A stretch of 62,218 nucleotides of DNA. Source: an uncultured Bacteroidales bacterium. GTDB taxonomy: Bacteria; Bacteroidota; Bacteroidia; Bacteroidales; F082. Below, in pieces: positions 43,312-53,381 of this stretch. Each line of letters begins with the position of its first letter. Positions within the stretch are counted from its first letter, which is position 1. Position numbers and translations under genes: made by a program. The notes under the pieces are model-generated. The model was not told the origin of the DNA, ran no database searches, and saw nothing but the letters and a program-made list of their open reading frames with translations. The stretch lies in contig CAMYYB010000008.1 of NCBI GenBank assembly GCA_947303335.1, positions 1 to 62,218 on the forward strand, in the 5' to 3' direction.

Positions 43312-44730
43312 TTATTTTCCTCGGCCCTGTATCACTATCAGAACCGTATAAATCAAAATCTTGATGTCCAAGGCGAGATTAACATTCTCGATATACAGCA
43401 CATCATATTTTAATCTCTCAATCATTTCATCAACATTCTCAGCATAGCCGTATTTCACCTCTCCCCAACTGGTGATGCCGGGCTTCACCATCAACAGCAA
43501 ACGATAATAAGGAGCCCGTTCCTCAATCTTTTCAATGAAATACTGACGTTCGGGACGATAACCCACCAGAGACATATCGCCTTTCAGCACCGTCCAAAAC
43601 TGGGGAATTTCATCCAAACGCACCTTACGCATGAACTTGCCGAACTTGGTGATGCGCGGGTCATCGTCACTCGAAAGTTGCGGCGTGCCGCTCGATTCAG
43701 CATCCACCCTCATGCTACGGAACTTGGCCATCTTAAAAGGCTTGCCTCCTTTACCGATACGCTCCTGCACATAGAACACGGGGCCTTTTGAAGTAACCTT
43801 CACAATAATGGCACAAGCCAAAAACACGGGTGAGAGGATAACCAGAGCCAGAACCGATGCCACAATATCAAAGACACGTTTGACCACCCGTTGCCAAACA
43901 GGCATCAATTCAGGAGTGACCTGAACCAAAGGCGCCTGCCAAATGGCTGACTGTTTAATGGTGCCAAATACCAAGTCTTGCATAGCAGGAATGATTTTCA
44001 CATTGGTTTGGTCGGCTACCGAAAGCAAGACATTCATCGCTTGTGTTTCTGAACGCTCAATGGCAATGACAACCTCTTCAACTGCGTTATCTTTTACAAT
44101 TTGTTCGATGTCACGATAGTTGCCCAAATGAGGAAGATACCTCGCCAATTTATATTCCTTCTGGTCATATACATTGACAAAGCCAATCATCCGCCTGCCC
44201 GAGGGCTTCACTTCTTCCTCAATCTCCTTGAAAATGGCGCAAGCATTATCGTTGCTGCCTACAATAAGAGTATTAAAACTGATTTTCTTCTGGCGTATCC
44301 GCTGAATCACCGTTGTGGTGATGATGAGACGCGGTATGTAAGTCAAGCCGAATTGAAAAGTGAAAAGTGCAATGAATGATTGGTAATACGACTTATAACT
44401 CGCCACCTCGTCATCAAGGATTACCACAAAGAACAAAACAACGACACCCAATAGTGTGATGAAAAATGTCTGTCCAAGTTCTTTCAGGCGCGACTTCATG
44501 TAGACCTTCTCGTAAGCCCCAGTGACAGCATGAAGAATGAGCCAGGAAATAGGGATGAAAATAACCCCTAACCAAAAACTGGGGGTAACAAACGAATGGG
44601 TGATGCGATCCCAATAATTGATATATAAATCCTCATGCGCTTTGCGGAAGAAATAGAACAATGTCCATGCAAGGATGGAGGCCAACCAATCCGCAAGGAA
44701 ATAAATCCATGTTAGTTTCTTCTTATTCAT
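43312..44730 (-). CDS. Polyprenyl-phosphate sugar-1-phosphate transferase (WbaP/WcaJ type)
   Basis: Starts a surface-glycan repeat unit by moving a sugar-1-phosphate to undecaprenyl phosphate. Four N-terminal helices (about 10-115), a Rossmann-like domain (about 145-260), a membrane-inserted helix (about 280-305) and a bacterial sugar-transferase domain follow. Catalytic motifs are KFRSMRVDAE and PQFWTVLKGDMSLVGYRPE. The length (472) fits the family. It overlaps the lipoprotein gene upstream by four bases. No glycosyltransferase cluster follows, so the target glycan is unknown. Confidence 0.92.
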   Translation of the reverse strand: MNKKKLTWIYFLADWLASILAWTLFYFFRKAHEDLYINYWDRITHSFVTPSFWLGVIFIPISWLILHAVTGAYEKVYMKSRLKELGQTFFITLLGVVVLFFVVILDDEVASYKSYYQSFIALFTFQFGLTYIPRLIITTTVIQRIRQKKISFNTLIVGSNDNACAIFKEIEEEVKPSGRRMIGFVNVYDQKEYKLARYLPHLGNYRDIEQIVKDNAVEEVVIAIERSETQAMNVLLSVADQTNVKIIPAMQDLVFGTIKQSAIWQAPLVQVTPELMPVWQRVVKRVFDIVASVLALVILSPVFLACAIIVKVTSKGPVFYVQERIGKGGKPFKMAKFRSMRVDAESSGTPQLSSDDDPRITKFGKFMRKVRLDEIPQFWTVLKGDMSLVGYRPERQYFIEKIEERAPYYRLLLMVKPGITSWGEVKYGYAENVDEMIERLKYDVLYIENVNLALDIKILIYTVLIVIQGRGK

Positions 44731-45680
44731 CGCGGACGGTACAGCACTTTCAGGTTATCAAAATAATAAAATCTCGGTTGATCCAAGGGACTATAAGGAG
44801 CTTGTCCTAATTGCTCAGCAACGGACAAATTGGAAGTGAAATACAACTTGAAATACTCAGCTTCGACATTATCATTCATATAAGGCCCAAGGTTGATATA
44901 AATCTTTTTCCACTTGTCAGGCGTGTCATGCTGCTTGTCGGTAGGCAACACTTTCACCAAAGGATGGTAGTTGATGACATAATTCTTATAGTAACTCAAT
45001 CCTACAAAGAATGTATCATTGCAGTTGTAATCCATCTCCAGCAGGCAGTACTCCACATAGTCTTTGAAAAAAGTGAACTCATCGGCTGAAGTGACATAGA
45101 AATCAAGTGAGTCGGGAGGCAATTGAACGCGACCCGAATGGAACGAAAAAGGTTCGTGATACCAGATATGACTGTCTACTGGACCAACCGTTACCACATC
45201 GGCGTCACTTTGCGTCAAAGGCACTAAAGCATTGGTGGTCTCGAAATCCTCCATCCAGCCAATTTGCACACCCGCGTTGATAGGATAATAGGTAACCGAA
45301 GGATTATAATGGAGAATACTGTCTTTGACCAAGAGAAGTGTATCAGTGACAGGCTTCACCAAAGTGTAATACGAGCGAGCATCACCTATACCATTAACGC
45401 AGATACCCGCACGAACTGTAACCTCATGCCTGCCTTCAGCAAGCACAGGAATGGTAGCCGGCAATTCGTAAATCCCGATGATTCTGTCATCAATGTATAC
45501 CCAAGCATCAGTGAAATTGTTGGTGTTGGCACCGTAGACGTAGTAATCGCAGTCAAGACCGATAGAATCAATGCGGATATAAGATGGCACCGTCTGACCC
45601 GGAAACTTGTAGCACGATGAAGCCCCTGCAGCCATAAGCAACACAAGAATCCAAGTGCAAAGCGTAGATAGTCTGTTCAT
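44727..45680 (-). CDS. Lipoprotein of unknown function
   Basis: 317 residues; the signal peptide ends in the lipobox ASSC (Cys23). The rest is beta-rich with many Asp, Tyr and Pro residues (YVYGANTNNFTDAWVYIDD and GYTL-like strands) and no motif I can name. It is probably anchored to the outer membrane. It overlaps the sugar transferase by four bases and follows a Gfo/Idh oxidoreductase gene by 56 bases, so it may take part in surface-glycan assembly or export; that is inference from position. Confidence 0.55.
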   Translation of the reverse strand: MNRLSTLCTWILVLLMAAGASSCYKFPGQTVPSYIRIDSIGLDCDYYVYGANTNNFTDAWVYIDDRIIGIYELPATIPVLAEGRHEVTVRAGICVNGIGDARSYYTLVKPVTDTLLLVKDSILHYNPSVTYYPINAGVQIGWMEDFETTNALVPLTQSDADVVTVGPVDSHIWYHEPFSFHSGRVQLPPDSLDFYVTSADEFTFFKDYVEYCLLEMDYNCNDTFFVGLSYYKNYVINYHPLVKVLPTDKQHDTPDKWKKIYINLGPYMNDNVEAEYFKLYFTSNLSVAEQLGQAPYSPLDQPRFYYFDNLKVLYRPR

Positions 45681-45736
45681 AGAGATGATTTTTAATGGTA
45701 ACGGATGATTGTTTGAATTATTGTCAATTGAAGGGC

Positions 45737-46723
45737 TTATTTCTTTACCTTTTCGGTAGAATTCTCAACAGCATCAAGGATGCGGTAAGCCAGTTTCAGC
45801 ACATTGATGCCATCGTCAATAGTAACAGCTGGCTGTGTGTTGTGTTTGATGGCATCGCAAAAGCTATCCAACTCGGTTTGGATTGCATTGATAGGATGTA
45901 TCTCAGGGATTTGGAACGTAATCTGTCGCTCGCTACCATCAGCCAGATTGATAGTGGCCGACAAAGGATTGCTTTCATCAACCGTGTCGTTGATGCGGAA
46001 TATCTCCGACTTTTTCTCCAAGAAATCGACGGTAATATAGGCATCGCGTTGAAAAATACGAGTCTTGCGCATATTTTTCAGCGACAATCGCGAAGCGGTG
46101 AGATTGGCTACAGCGCCGTTTTCAAATTCGATTCGGGCATTGGTGATGTCAGGTGTAGGGCTGACGATGCTGACGCCGCTTGCGCTGATATGGCTAATAG
46201 GCGACTTCACAATAGTGAGCAAGATATCCAAATCGTGTACCATCAAGTCAAGCACCACAGGCACATCCGTTCCACGAGGATTAAACTGTGCCAAGCGATG
46301 TGCCTCAATAAATAAAGGTTCACCGATAAAGGGTTCAGCCGCAATGAAAGCCGGATTGAAACGCTCCACATGACCCACCTGCACCTTTACACCTGACTCA
46401 TCGGCGATACGCTTCAAAGCATTGGCTTCGTCAGGGGTAGCGACAATAGGTTTCTCGATGAAGACATGCTTGCGTTTTTGCAAAGCCTTTGAAGCGCATT
46501 CAAAATGACGCACGGTAGGGGTAACAATATCTACCACGTCAACTGCATCTATCAGCGCATCAATGGAATCGAAGCATTTCACATCCAACTCAGCCTCCAC
46601 GCTACGTGCCGTTTCTTCGGCAGGGTCATAAAAGCCAACCAGTTCGTACCGCTCAATCTGCTTGATACAGTTAAGGTGTATCTTGCCCAAGTGACCAGCA
46701 CCTAACACTCCAATTTTCAGCAT
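45737..46723 (-). CDS. Gfo/Idh/MocA family oxidoreductase
   Basis: An NAD(P)-dependent sugar oxidoreductase. The Rossmann motif GVLGAGHLGKIHL is at residues 4-16, and EKP (in FIEKPIV, near residue 93) and the later VHDLDILLTIV support the fold. The length (328) is normal. Upstream of the lipoprotein and sugar transferase, it might supply an oxidised nucleotide sugar; the exact substrate cannot be read. Confidence 0.8.
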   Translation of the reverse strand: MLKIGVLGAGHLGKIHLNCIKQIERYELVGFYDPAEETARSVEAELDVKCFDSIDALIDAVDVVDIVTPTVRHFECASKALQKRKHVFIEKPIVATPDEANALKRIADESGVKVQVGHVERFNPAFIAAEPFIGEPLFIEAHRLAQFNPRGTDVPVVLDLMVHDLDILLTIVKSPISHISASGVSIVSPTPDITNARIEFENGAVANLTASRLSLKNMRKTRIFQRDAYITVDFLEKKSEIFRINDTVDESNPLSATINLADGSERQITFQIPEIHPINAIQTELDSFCDAIKHNTQPAVTIDDGINVLKLAYRILDAVENSTEKVKK

Positions 46724-46739
46724 AGGTCAAATTTTTCGG

Positions 46740-46747
46740 CAAAAATA
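46740..46747 (-). promoter_or_regulatory. -7 box (TATTTTTG) for the Gfo/Idh operon
   Basis: TATTTTTGCCG on the minus strand, 16 bases before the start. Confidence 0.5.
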
Positions 46748-46794
46748 GTTTTTTTATCGTTTGGTTTGCCGTATTTTCGCGCCGCAAAACAGAA

Positions 46795-46876
46795 ATTGAA
46801 GGTTCCTGAGCTTGTCGAAGGACCAACCCTATTAAATTGAAGGTTCCTGAGCTTGTTGAAGGACCAACCCTATTAA
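46795..46876. repeat. 41-bp tandem duplication carrying the TTCCTGAGCTTGTCGAAGG element
   Basis: Two copies, 41 bases apart, of ATTGAAGG-TTCCTGAGCTTG-TCGAAGG-ACCAACCCTATTAA (one T/C difference), directly before pcm. The same CTGAGC-TGTCGAAGG core recurs, inverted, just after pcm at about 47548-47567, and three more times in the coding sequence at 57.4-57.5 kb. Confidence 0.85.
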
Positions 46877-46877
46877 T

Positions 46878-47543
46878 ATGACCACCATACTGGAAGACAC
46901 CTACCGCGCCAAAGGCTTACGCAAGCTGCTTGTCGAACAGCTTCGCAGCAAAGGCATCACGGATGAGGCTGTGCTCGCAGCCATCAACGAGGTTCCCCGT
47001 CATGTATTCTTGGACTCTTCTTTCGTTGAACTGGCCTATCAAGACCAAGCCTTCCCTATCGGCTCGGGACAGACCATCTCCCAGCCGCACACCGTAGCGT
47101 TCCAATCCCAGCTCCTACAGGTTGAGAAAGGCATGAAAGTGCTGGAGATAGGCACTGGGTCGGGCTATCAGGCCTGTGTGCTGGCAGCTATGGGAGCCAA
47201 GGTGTTCAGTATCGAGCGGCAGCGCAACCTCTATTTCAAAACAAAAGACATCCTTGAACAATTACCTTTCCGTGTAAAGACCTTTTTGGGCGACGGCTTC
47301 GAAGGCTTACCCACCTATGCCCCTTTCGACCGCATCATCATCACAGCAGGTGCCCCAAGTATTCCGGAAGCCTTGGTAGCCCAAATGAAAACTAACGCCA
47401 TCATGGTCATCCCGATGGACAACCCCGACAGCGAGGGACAAACGATGTTGCGCATCACGAAACTGGAAGACGGGACGCTGAAGAAAGCCTCCTTCGGCGG
47501 TTTCCGTTTCGTGCCGATGCTGAAGGATATTGGTAAAGACTAA
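46878..47543 (+). CDS. pcm: Protein-L-isoaspartate O-methyltransferase
   Basis: Repairs isoaspartyl residues in aged proteins using SAM. PRHVFLDSSF, GSGQTISQPHTVAFQ (substrate binding) and VLEIGTGSGYQACVLA (SAM binding) are all present. The length (221) is normal. The start ATG lies directly after the tandem repeat; the repeat, rather than an obvious strong -7 box, forms the upstream region. A TATTTTCG sequence at 46772-46779 is only a weak promoter candidate. Confidence 0.93.
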   Translation: MTTILEDTYRAKGLRKLLVEQLRSKGITDEAVLAAINEVPRHVFLDSSFVELAYQDQAFPIGSGQTISQPHTVAFQSQLLQVEKGMKVLEIGTGSGYQACVLAAMGAKVFSIERQRNLYFKTKDILEQLPFRVKTFLGDGFEGLPTYAPFDRIIITAGAPSIPEALVAQMKTNAIMVIPMDNPDSEGQTMLRITKLEDGTLKKASFGGFRFVPMLKDIGKD

Positions 47544-47547
47544 CCGG

Positions 47548-47567
47548 CCCTTCAACAGGCTCAGGGA
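47548..47567. repeat. Inverted copy of the CTGAGC-TGTTGAAGG element after pcm
   Basis: CCCTTCAACAGGCTCAGGG, the reverse complement of the pcm upstream element (with C for T in the middle), lies five bases after the pcm stop, so pcm is bracketed by oppositely oriented copies. Confidence 0.75.
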
Positions 47568-47578
47568 TCTTCCTGTCT

Positions 47579-49123
47579 TTACTTCTTCTTGAATATGCTG
47601 CCCAAAATGGAGCGAACAATCTGATTACCGAGGTTGCGGCCTATGGTTGTTGCCGTCGTGTTGATGGTTTTCTCCAAAACTTTTTGACCTGTCGACTTCT
47701 TCTTCCTTGTGGTCGTCGACCTCGATGTTGTGCTTCTCGTGCTGGGGCTCTTCGCTTTGGCGCGTTCCTTTTCCTTGGCTTCCTTGGCTTTGCGTTTTTC
47801 CTCTTCCTCAGCCTCTTTCTGCAAGCGTTTCTCCTCCTGCTTCTGCTGGGCTACGAGCATCTCGTAGGCACTCTCGCGGTCGAAGCTCTTGTCATAAATG
47901 CCATAGATGCGTGAGTTGCGTATCAGCTTGCTACGCTGTTCTTCGGTGATGGCTCCAATCTGGCTCAAGGGGAAGAGAATCTTGGCCCGCTCCACGATGC
48001 AGGGAGCTCCCTTCTCGTCGAGTAGCGACACCAAGGCTTCACCCGTACCCAGTTCGAGGATAGCCGATTCCGTGTTAAAACTCGGGTTGGTGCGGAAGGT
48101 TTGGGCTGCTGCTTTCACAGCTTTCTGCTCCTTGGGGGTATAAGCCCTCAGTCCATGCAGAATACGGTTGCCTAACTGTCCGGCAATGGCATCAGGAATA
48201 TCATCAGGACTTTGCGTCACAAAATACACACCCACGCCTTTCGAACGCACCAGACGAATCACCTGTTCAATTTTGTCGACCAAAGCCTTCGAGGTGTCCT
48301 TGAACAGCATGTGGGCTTCATCAAAGAAGAAGATGAGTTTGGGCAGCGGTAAGTCGCCCACTTCAGGCAACTGCGTGTACAGCTCGCTCAACAGCCACAG
48401 CAGGAAAGTGGAATACAACTTTGGGTTGAGCATTAACTTGTCGGCAGCCAGTACATTCATCACGCCCTTACCACCTTCCGTTTGCAGAAAGTCGAACACA
48501 TTGAATGAAGGCTCTCCGAAAAAGAGGTCGGCACCCTCAGCTTCCAACGCCAACAACGAACGCTGTATGGCTCCCACACTGACCGCCGAAACATTACCGT
48601 AAGTGGTGGTGAACTCCTTGGCGTTTTTCGCCACATAGTCGAGCATCATCCTCAAGTCCTTCATGTCGATAAGAAGCAGTCCCCTGTCGTCGGCTATCTT
48701 GAAGACGATGTTGAGAATGCCCGTCTGCGTCTCGTTGAGGTCGAGAAGGCGTGCCAAAAGCTGCGGTCCCATATCGGAAATGGTCGCCCTCAACGGATGA
48801 CCCTGTTGACCAAACACGTCGAAGAATCGTGTCGGGCAGCCATGAAACTGCGGGTTGGTGATGCCGAACTCGGGACAACGCTTCTCAATGAAGCCACTCA
48901 TCTTGCCTGCCTGGCTAATGCCGGAGAGGTCGCCTTTCATATCTGCCATAAAGCAAGGCACACCTGCCTGACTGAAGGTCTCAGCCAATACCTGTAGGGT
49001 AACAGTTTTACCCGTACCCGTAGCTCCGGCTATGAGTCCGTGCCGGTTGGCCATTTTACCGGTCATATAAAGCGGTCCATTATCGCAATGCGCAATGTAG
49101 AGTTGGTTGTCTTCAGTATACAT
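47579..49123 (-). CDS. HerA/FtsK-like ATPase (DUF853 family)
   Basis: 514 residues. Walker A is [11 protein letters not shown] near residue 35 and Walker B-like [12 protein letters not shown] near residue 255. A Lys/Glu-rich coiled coil (about 410-460) and a Ser/Thr/Arg-rich linker precede a short C-terminal segment. DUF853 proteins are HerA-type DNA-translocase relatives with no agreed function; they are widely conserved. [15 protein letters not shown] at 49123 is the expected start; the frame upstream runs into trmB. It is last in the minus-strand run from tgt. Confidence 0.85.
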   Translation of the reverse strand: MYTEDNQLYIAHCDNGPLYMTGKMANRHGLIAGATGTGKTVTLQVLAETFSQAGVPCFMADMKGDLSGISQAGKMSGFIEKRCPEFGITNPQFHGCPTRFFDVFGQQGHPLRATISDMGPQLLARLLDLNETQTGILNIVFKIADDRGLLLIDMKDLRMMLDYVAKNAKEFTTTYGNVSAVSVGAIQRSLLALEAEGADLFFGEPSFNVFDFLQTEGGKGVMNVLAADKLMLNPKLYSTFLLWLLSELYTQLPEVGDLPLPKLIFFFDEAHMLFKDTSKALVDKIEQVIRLVRSKGVGVYFVTQSPDDIPDAIAGQLGNRILHGLRAYTPKEQKAVKAAAQTFRTNPSFNTESAILELGTGEALVSLLDEKGAPCIVERAKILFPLSQIGAITEEQRSKLIRNSRIYGIYDKSFDRESAYEMLVAQQKQEEKRLQKEAEEEEKRKAKEAKEKERAKAKSPSTRSTTSRSTTTRKKKSTGQKVLEKTINTTATTIGRNLGNQIVRSILGSIFKKK

Positions 49124-49134
49124 ATCGTGTGTTT

Positions 49135-49818
49135 TTATTTGTTGATGCGGAAACGGAGATATTTGATGGTCAGTCCTTGGTCGAGCCACATCTGCTCATA
49201 GAAGGTGCGGATGGTCTTCACCTCAAGGGCTTCGTCGGTGGCGTAAAGGTCATCGGTGTTATATAATAGCGGAAGACCTTGTTTCTCAATCACTTCATGC
49301 AAAGTGAAATCATACATAATGGGACTGTCGGTTTTCAGGTTGAGAATGCCGTCGGGATTGACAATCTTGCGATAACGCTCGAGAAATTCGGGCGAAGTGA
49401 GCCGATGCCTTGCGTTGCGCTCACCCTCACCGGGATGCGGGTCAGGGAAGGTGACCCATATCTCCGATACCTCATTCTTCGCAAAGAAATGCTCAATCTG
49501 GTCAATACGGGCGCGAAGAAACGCCACATTCTTCAAGCCCTCCTCGTTCGACTGCTTCAGTCCGCGCCAAATGCGGGCGCCCTTGATGTCAACACCGATA
49601 TAGTTGATGTCGGAGTGGGCACGTGCCAGACCGACCGTATATTCACCCTTGCCGCAACCCAGCTCCAAAACGATGGGATTGTCATTATGGAAAAAGTCCT
49701 CATGCCAACGTCCTTGCAGCGGGAACCCCTCGGTCATAATACGCTCATAGCTGTATTCGAACAAGTTGGGATAGGTCTTGTTTTCGGCAAATTTCTGTAG
49801 TTTGTTCTTCTTTGACAT
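49135..49818 (-). CDS. trmB: tRNA (guanine-N7-)-methyltransferase TrmB
   Basis: Methylates G46 of tRNAs. The SAM site [16 protein letters not shown] is near residue 53, and the [19 protein letters not shown] segment near residue 126 (usually FPDPWPKxRH) is the diagnostic motif. The length (227) is normal. It follows the HU-SPOR gene by 11 bases. Confidence 0.95.
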   Translation of the reverse strand: MSKKNKLQKFAENKTYPNLFEYSYERIMTEGFPLQGRWHEDFFHNDNPIVLELGCGKGEYTVGLARAHSDINYIGVDIKGARIWRGLKQSNEEGLKNVAFLRARIDQIEHFFAKNEVSEIWVTFPDPHPGEGERNARHRLTSPEFLERYRKIVNPDGILNLKTDSPIMYDFTLHEVIEKQGLPLLYNTDDLYATDEALEVKTIRTFYEQMWLDQGLTIKYLRFRINK

Positions 49819-49829
49819 AACAGTTCAAC

Positions 49830-50822
49830 TTATTGTTCTTGCGGAACCAATATCCAGGCTTGGTAAGTGGTGTTTTTTCTAATCTCGTTCAAGGCTTCAA
49901 GGGCTTCGTCAAAGGTGGCGTAATGCGCAAAGGACACGAACCACCTCTCTCCATGTTGTTCATAGAACACTTCTGCATATCCCGCATCACGCAACACGTT
50001 GGCGTACCACAATGCGTGTTCCTCACGGTCGTAGCAACCGGCTACAACACGATACTCTGTTGAAGCCACCTCGCGGGTCAACGACAAAGTCGACGCCTCT
50101 ACCGATGGAGTCGTCATTTCTACCGATGGGAGGGTCGCCTCTAAGGTATCAGCATCAGGCTGCACCGCTTCAAGGGTATCGTATATCACGGTTGGAGCCA
50201 CAGGCTGTTCTACCGGCGTGTTTGTCACAACAACAGGTTGTGCCGTCTCCTTATTGAAGACACCGAGCCACTTCAATCCAAAGAAACCGCCAACCAAGAT
50301 GCAGGCAGCCAGCAAAGCCCAAAACCAGGGAGAACTCTTCAGCTCATCTTCATCGTCGTCTTCATAGTCCTCTTCATCGGCAACCTGCTTATGCTCAACA
50401 GGCGGAACGGGCTGTACAGAGAAGTCGGTCAGGCCGAAAGCATCGCTGTTGAAGTTGGCTGCTCCGTCCGCTTCAAAAGTGATGTTGCCATTGGTATCAT
50501 AGTTGAGAGAGCCCACTCCATCCAACACGAAAGGCTTGTCCGTCTTCAACGTTTCGAAGACATCAGCCACAAATGCGGTCAATGCCTTCTGGGCTTCTTC
50601 TTCCGAGACTCCATCGAATTCCGTAATATATCTTACCACCAAATCATTATCCTCACGCAAAGCGGCGTCAAACTCCACACGGCTTGAGGGCGGAGTGAAC
50701 CTGTTGGTCTCCCAGTCCACCTTGGCAGAGACAGGTTTTTTGACAAACGCACCCAAGCCTGGAACCACCACGGTTTCATGTTCAAACAGAAGGTCAGATA
50801 TGGCTTCAGCTATAGTCATCAT
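49830..50822 (-). CDS. HU/CCDC81-domain protein with transmembrane helix and SPOR domain
   Basis: 330 residues. The first about 130 residues are two HU-like (CCDC81-type) repeats, with VVVPGLGAFVKKPVSAKV and PFVLDGVGSLNYDTNGNI. A transmembrane helix (FWALLAACILVGGFFGL) is near 180. A Pro/Val/Thr-rich periplasmic linker leads to a SPOR domain (about 260-328) starting YRVVAGCYDREEHA, which binds septal peptidoglycan. A common Bacteroidota architecture, probably linking division-site cell wall to the cytoplasm. The start is one of two adjacent ATGs (50822 or 50819). Confidence 0.82.
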   Translation of the reverse strand: MMTIAEAISDLLFEHETVVVPGLGAFVKKPVSAKVDWETNRFTPPSSRVEFDAALREDNDLVVRYITEFDGVSEEEAQKALTAFVADVFETLKTDKPFVLDGVGSLNYDTNGNITFEADGAANFNSDAFGLTDFSVQPVPPVEHKQVADEEDYEDDDEDELKSSPWFWALLAACILVGGFFGLKWLGVFNKETAQPVVVTNTPVEQPVAPTVIYDTLEAVQPDADTLEATLPSVEMTTPSVEASTLSLTREVASTEYRVVAGCYDREEHALWYANVLRDAGYAEVFYEQHGERWFVSFAHYATFDEALEALNEIRKNTTYQAWILVPQEQ

Positions 50823-50823
50823 T

Positions 50824-51579
50824 TTATTGTTTTTTCATTCGTTTATCAGCAAATCGCTCTGCTTTCTCGATATCACCGGGCAGGTCTATGGAGACGTTTT
50901 CGACTTCAGTCACTCCCAGGCGAATGGTCAGTCCGTTTTCCAGCCATCGCAGCTGCTCCAACGATTCCGCAGTCTCTAATGCGGTGGGAGGCATCGAGGC
51001 AATCCGATGCAAAGCATCCGACTTGTAGGCATAAATACCGATATGCTTGTAGAACTCGCCCTTCGTCAACCATTCTTCCCTATCGAGGTTACGCATATAA
51101 GGGATAGGATTACGGCTGAAGTACAAGGCGTTACCCTGCTTGTCCATCACCAGTTTCACCGTGTTGGGGCTGAAGAGTTCCTCCTCCGCTTCAATACGTT
51201 TCGCCAACGAGGCCAACAAGGTGTCGTCCCTGAGAATCAAGTCAACGACCTGATTGATTTGAGCCGGGTCGATGAAAGGCTCGTCACCCTGAATGTTGAC
51301 CACAGCATCATACTGTTCCTCCAAGCGTTCCAGAGCCTCGCGACAGCGGTCGGTACCGCTGCGGTGGTTGGGGTCAGTCATCACACAGCGTCCCCCGAAA
51401 CGCTCCACAACATCGGCAATTCGGGCATCATCGGTAGCCACAACGACAGCATCCAGTTTCGATAACGAAGCCTGCTCATAGACGCGCTGTATCATCGGCT
51501 TGCCCTTAATCAACGCAAGAGGCTTGCCTGGAAACCTCGTCGAAGCATAACGGGCCGGTATGATTCCTACCACCTTCAT
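50824..51579 (-). CDS. kdsB: 3-deoxy-manno-octulosonate cytidylyltransferase KdsB
   Basis: Activates Kdo as CMP-Kdo for lipopolysaccharide core. IPARYASTRFPGKPLALIKGKPMIQ opens the protein, with the nucleotide loop split across it; INxQGDEPFI-like VVNIQGDEPFID is near residue 95 and YKHIGIYAYK near residue 190. The length (251) is normal. It starts three bases after the deoxynucleoside kinase stop. Confidence 0.95.
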   Translation of the reverse strand: MKVVGIIPARYASTRFPGKPLALIKGKPMIQRVYEQASLSKLDAVVVATDDARIADVVERFGGRCVMTDPNHRSGTDRCREALERLEEQYDAVVNIQGDEPFIDPAQINQVVDLILRDDTLLASLAKRIEAEEELFSPNTVKLVMDKQGNALYFSRNPIPYMRNLDREEWLTKGEFYKHIGIYAYKSDALHRIASMPPTALETAESLEQLRWLENGLTIRLGVTEVENVSIDLPGDIEKAERFADKRMKKQ

Positions 51580-51582
51580 AGT

Positions 51583-52194
51583 TCAAAACAGTCCGTTAAG
51601 CGAAGCTTCTATCTTGTCCACCACCGTACTCAAGTCCTCCGGATTCTCCAGCTCCAGATTGTCGGTGTCGATGATGAGCAGTTTGCCGTCCTTATAGTTA
51701 CTGATCCATTCCTCGTAACGCTCATTGAGGTTGGTCAGGTAGCTGATGCTGATGCTTTGCTCAAACTCACGGTTGCGCTTGGCGATATGACGGATAAGGG
51801 TCGGCACCGAGGCGCGGAGGTAGATGAGCAGGTCAGGCGGCTGCAGGAACTTTGTCATCAGCTCGAAGAGCGACTTGTAATTATCAAAGTCACGAGTCTC
51901 CATCAACCCCATCGAATAGAGGTTGGCTGCAAAGATGTGGGCATCCTCATAGATGGTGCGGTCCTGGATCACGTCTTGACCGCTGTTGCGAATGTCCATC
52001 ACCTGACGGAAACGGCTGTTGAGAAAGAAAATCTGGATATTGAACGACCAGCGTTGCATGTCCTCATAAAAGCTGTCCAAATAAGGATTGTGCTCAACCT
52101 CCTCGTAATGAGGCTTCCAGCCGAAATGTTTGGCCAGCAAACCCGTGAGTGTAGTCTTGCCCGAACCGATGTTGCCTGCTATAGCGATGTGCAT
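51583..52194 (-). CDS. Deoxynucleoside kinase
   Basis: Phosphorylates deoxynucleosides for salvage. The P-loop AGNIGSGKTTLTG is at residues 6-18; the DRTIYEDAHIFAANLY segment near residue 78 matches the family ERS/DRS motif, and LIYLRASVPTLIRHIAKRNREFE carries the lid arginines. The length (203) is typical. The upstream gap to the LptF/G-type gene is 107 bases and shows no clear -7 box. Confidence 0.9.
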   Translation of the reverse strand: MHIAIAGNIGSGKTTLTGLLAKHFGWKPHYEEVEHNPYLDSFYEDMQRWSFNIQIFFLNSRFRQVMDIRNSGQDVIQDRTIYEDAHIFAANLYSMGLMETRDFDNYKSLFELMTKFLQPPDLLIYLRASVPTLIRHIAKRNREFEQSISISYLTNLNERYEEWISNYKDGKLLIIDTDNLELENPEDLSTVVDKIEASLNGLF

Positions 52195-52301
52195 GATATG
52201 TAGATTTTAGCGTTGCGAATTGAGGGGCTAAATTAGGGAAAAGTCGGCAATCAAGGAGTATTTTTTTTGAAAAAAAGCGCAATGCCTTAAAACTCAGCCC
52301 T

Positions 52302-53381
52302 CTATTTCGGCGCTTTAGCCAACAGATACACTCCCAATGCGGCAAAGATGAAATTGGGAATCCAAACCGCCATAAAGGGCGACAAGTCACCGCTGATGGC
52401 ATACGACTTGGAGATTTGCATGAAAAGAATGTAGGCAAAAGCGATGGAAATGCCGATGCCGAGATGCACGCCGATGCCTCCCCTTACCTTGCGGCTCGAC
52501 AAGGCGGCACCTATCAAGGTCAGAATCAAGATGGCAGCAGGGGCAGCCATCCTCCGCTGCATCTCCACTTCATATTCTTTTACTCCCTCCGAGCCTTTTT
52601 CGCGCATTCCCCTGATATGGTCTCGAAGCTCAAAGAAATCCATCTCCTCAAAATCCTCCTTCATCTTGAACAAATCCTTGGGATAAAGGTTCATCAAGGT
52701 ACGGAAGTTGCGCCCCGTCTCCAAGGTCTCGGTATCGCCCTCTAAGGTACGTATGGCATAGGGGTCGATATTCCAACTGTTAGGCGCTACTGTATCGTGG
52801 TAAAGCACATCCGACATCACCTTGTATTTCAACTCGTTGCCTTCAAAGCGTTCCCATGAGAACTTGTAGCCGTATTGCTTGCCGATGTTGTAGCTCTCCA
52901 CATAGACAAACTCATCCTTGCCAATCTGAACATGCACATTGCGTCCTGCACTCTCGCTCAACCGCTCCATGTATTGGTCCTTGAACTGTCGCCTCACCTC
53001 GTTGGTCTTGGGTATCAAGAAATTACCGAAATAGAGCGACATCAAGGCGATAGTCATAGCCGCCAGCATATAGGGATAGAGGAAACGCCAAAAGCTGATG
53101 CCGCTACTCAGGATGGCCACCACCTCGGTGCGTGATGCCATCTTTGAGGTGAAAAACACCACGGCGATAAAGGCAAACAAATGGATGAACAGATTGATAT
53201 AATAAGGTATCGACAAAAGGTAGTAGTCCACCACAACACGTTGCCAAGGGGCATTGTTTTTCAAGAAACTGTCGATATTCTCCGACAAGTCGAAGATAAT
53301 CACAATCAGCACCAGCATCGCAATGGCAAAGAAAAAAGTGCCGATGAATTTCTTGTATATGTAGAGATCTATCTTCTTCAT
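52302..53381 (-). CDS. LptF/LptG-type lipopolysaccharide exporter permease (YjgP/YjgQ family)
   Basis: 359 residues with an N-terminal helix pair, a large periplasmic beta-jellyroll (about 130-265) and four C-terminal helices, as in LptF and LptG. LPS moves from the inner membrane through LptBFG. IYKKFIGTFFFAIAMLVLIV and MASRTEVVAILSSGISFWRFLYP are the most family-like parts. It cannot be assigned to F or G by eye. It starts next to the tgt stop. Confidence 0.88.
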   Translation of the reverse strand: MKKIDLYIYKKFIGTFFFAIAMLVLIVIIFDLSENIDSFLKNNAPWQRVVVDYYLLSIPYYINLFIHLFAFIAVVFFTSKMASRTEVVAILSSGISFWRFLYPYMLAAMTIALMSLYFGNFLIPKTNEVRRQFKDQYMERLSESAGRNVHVQIGKDEFVYVESYNIGKQYGYKFSWERFEGNELKYKVMSDVLYHDTVAPNSWNIDPYAIRTLEGDTETLETGRNFRTLMNLYPKDLFKMKEDFEEMDFFELRDHIRGMREKGSEGVKEYEVEMQRRMAAPAAILILTLIGAALSSRKVRGGIGVHLGIGISIAFAYILFMQISKSYAISGDLSPFMAVWIPNFIFAALGVYLLAKAPK

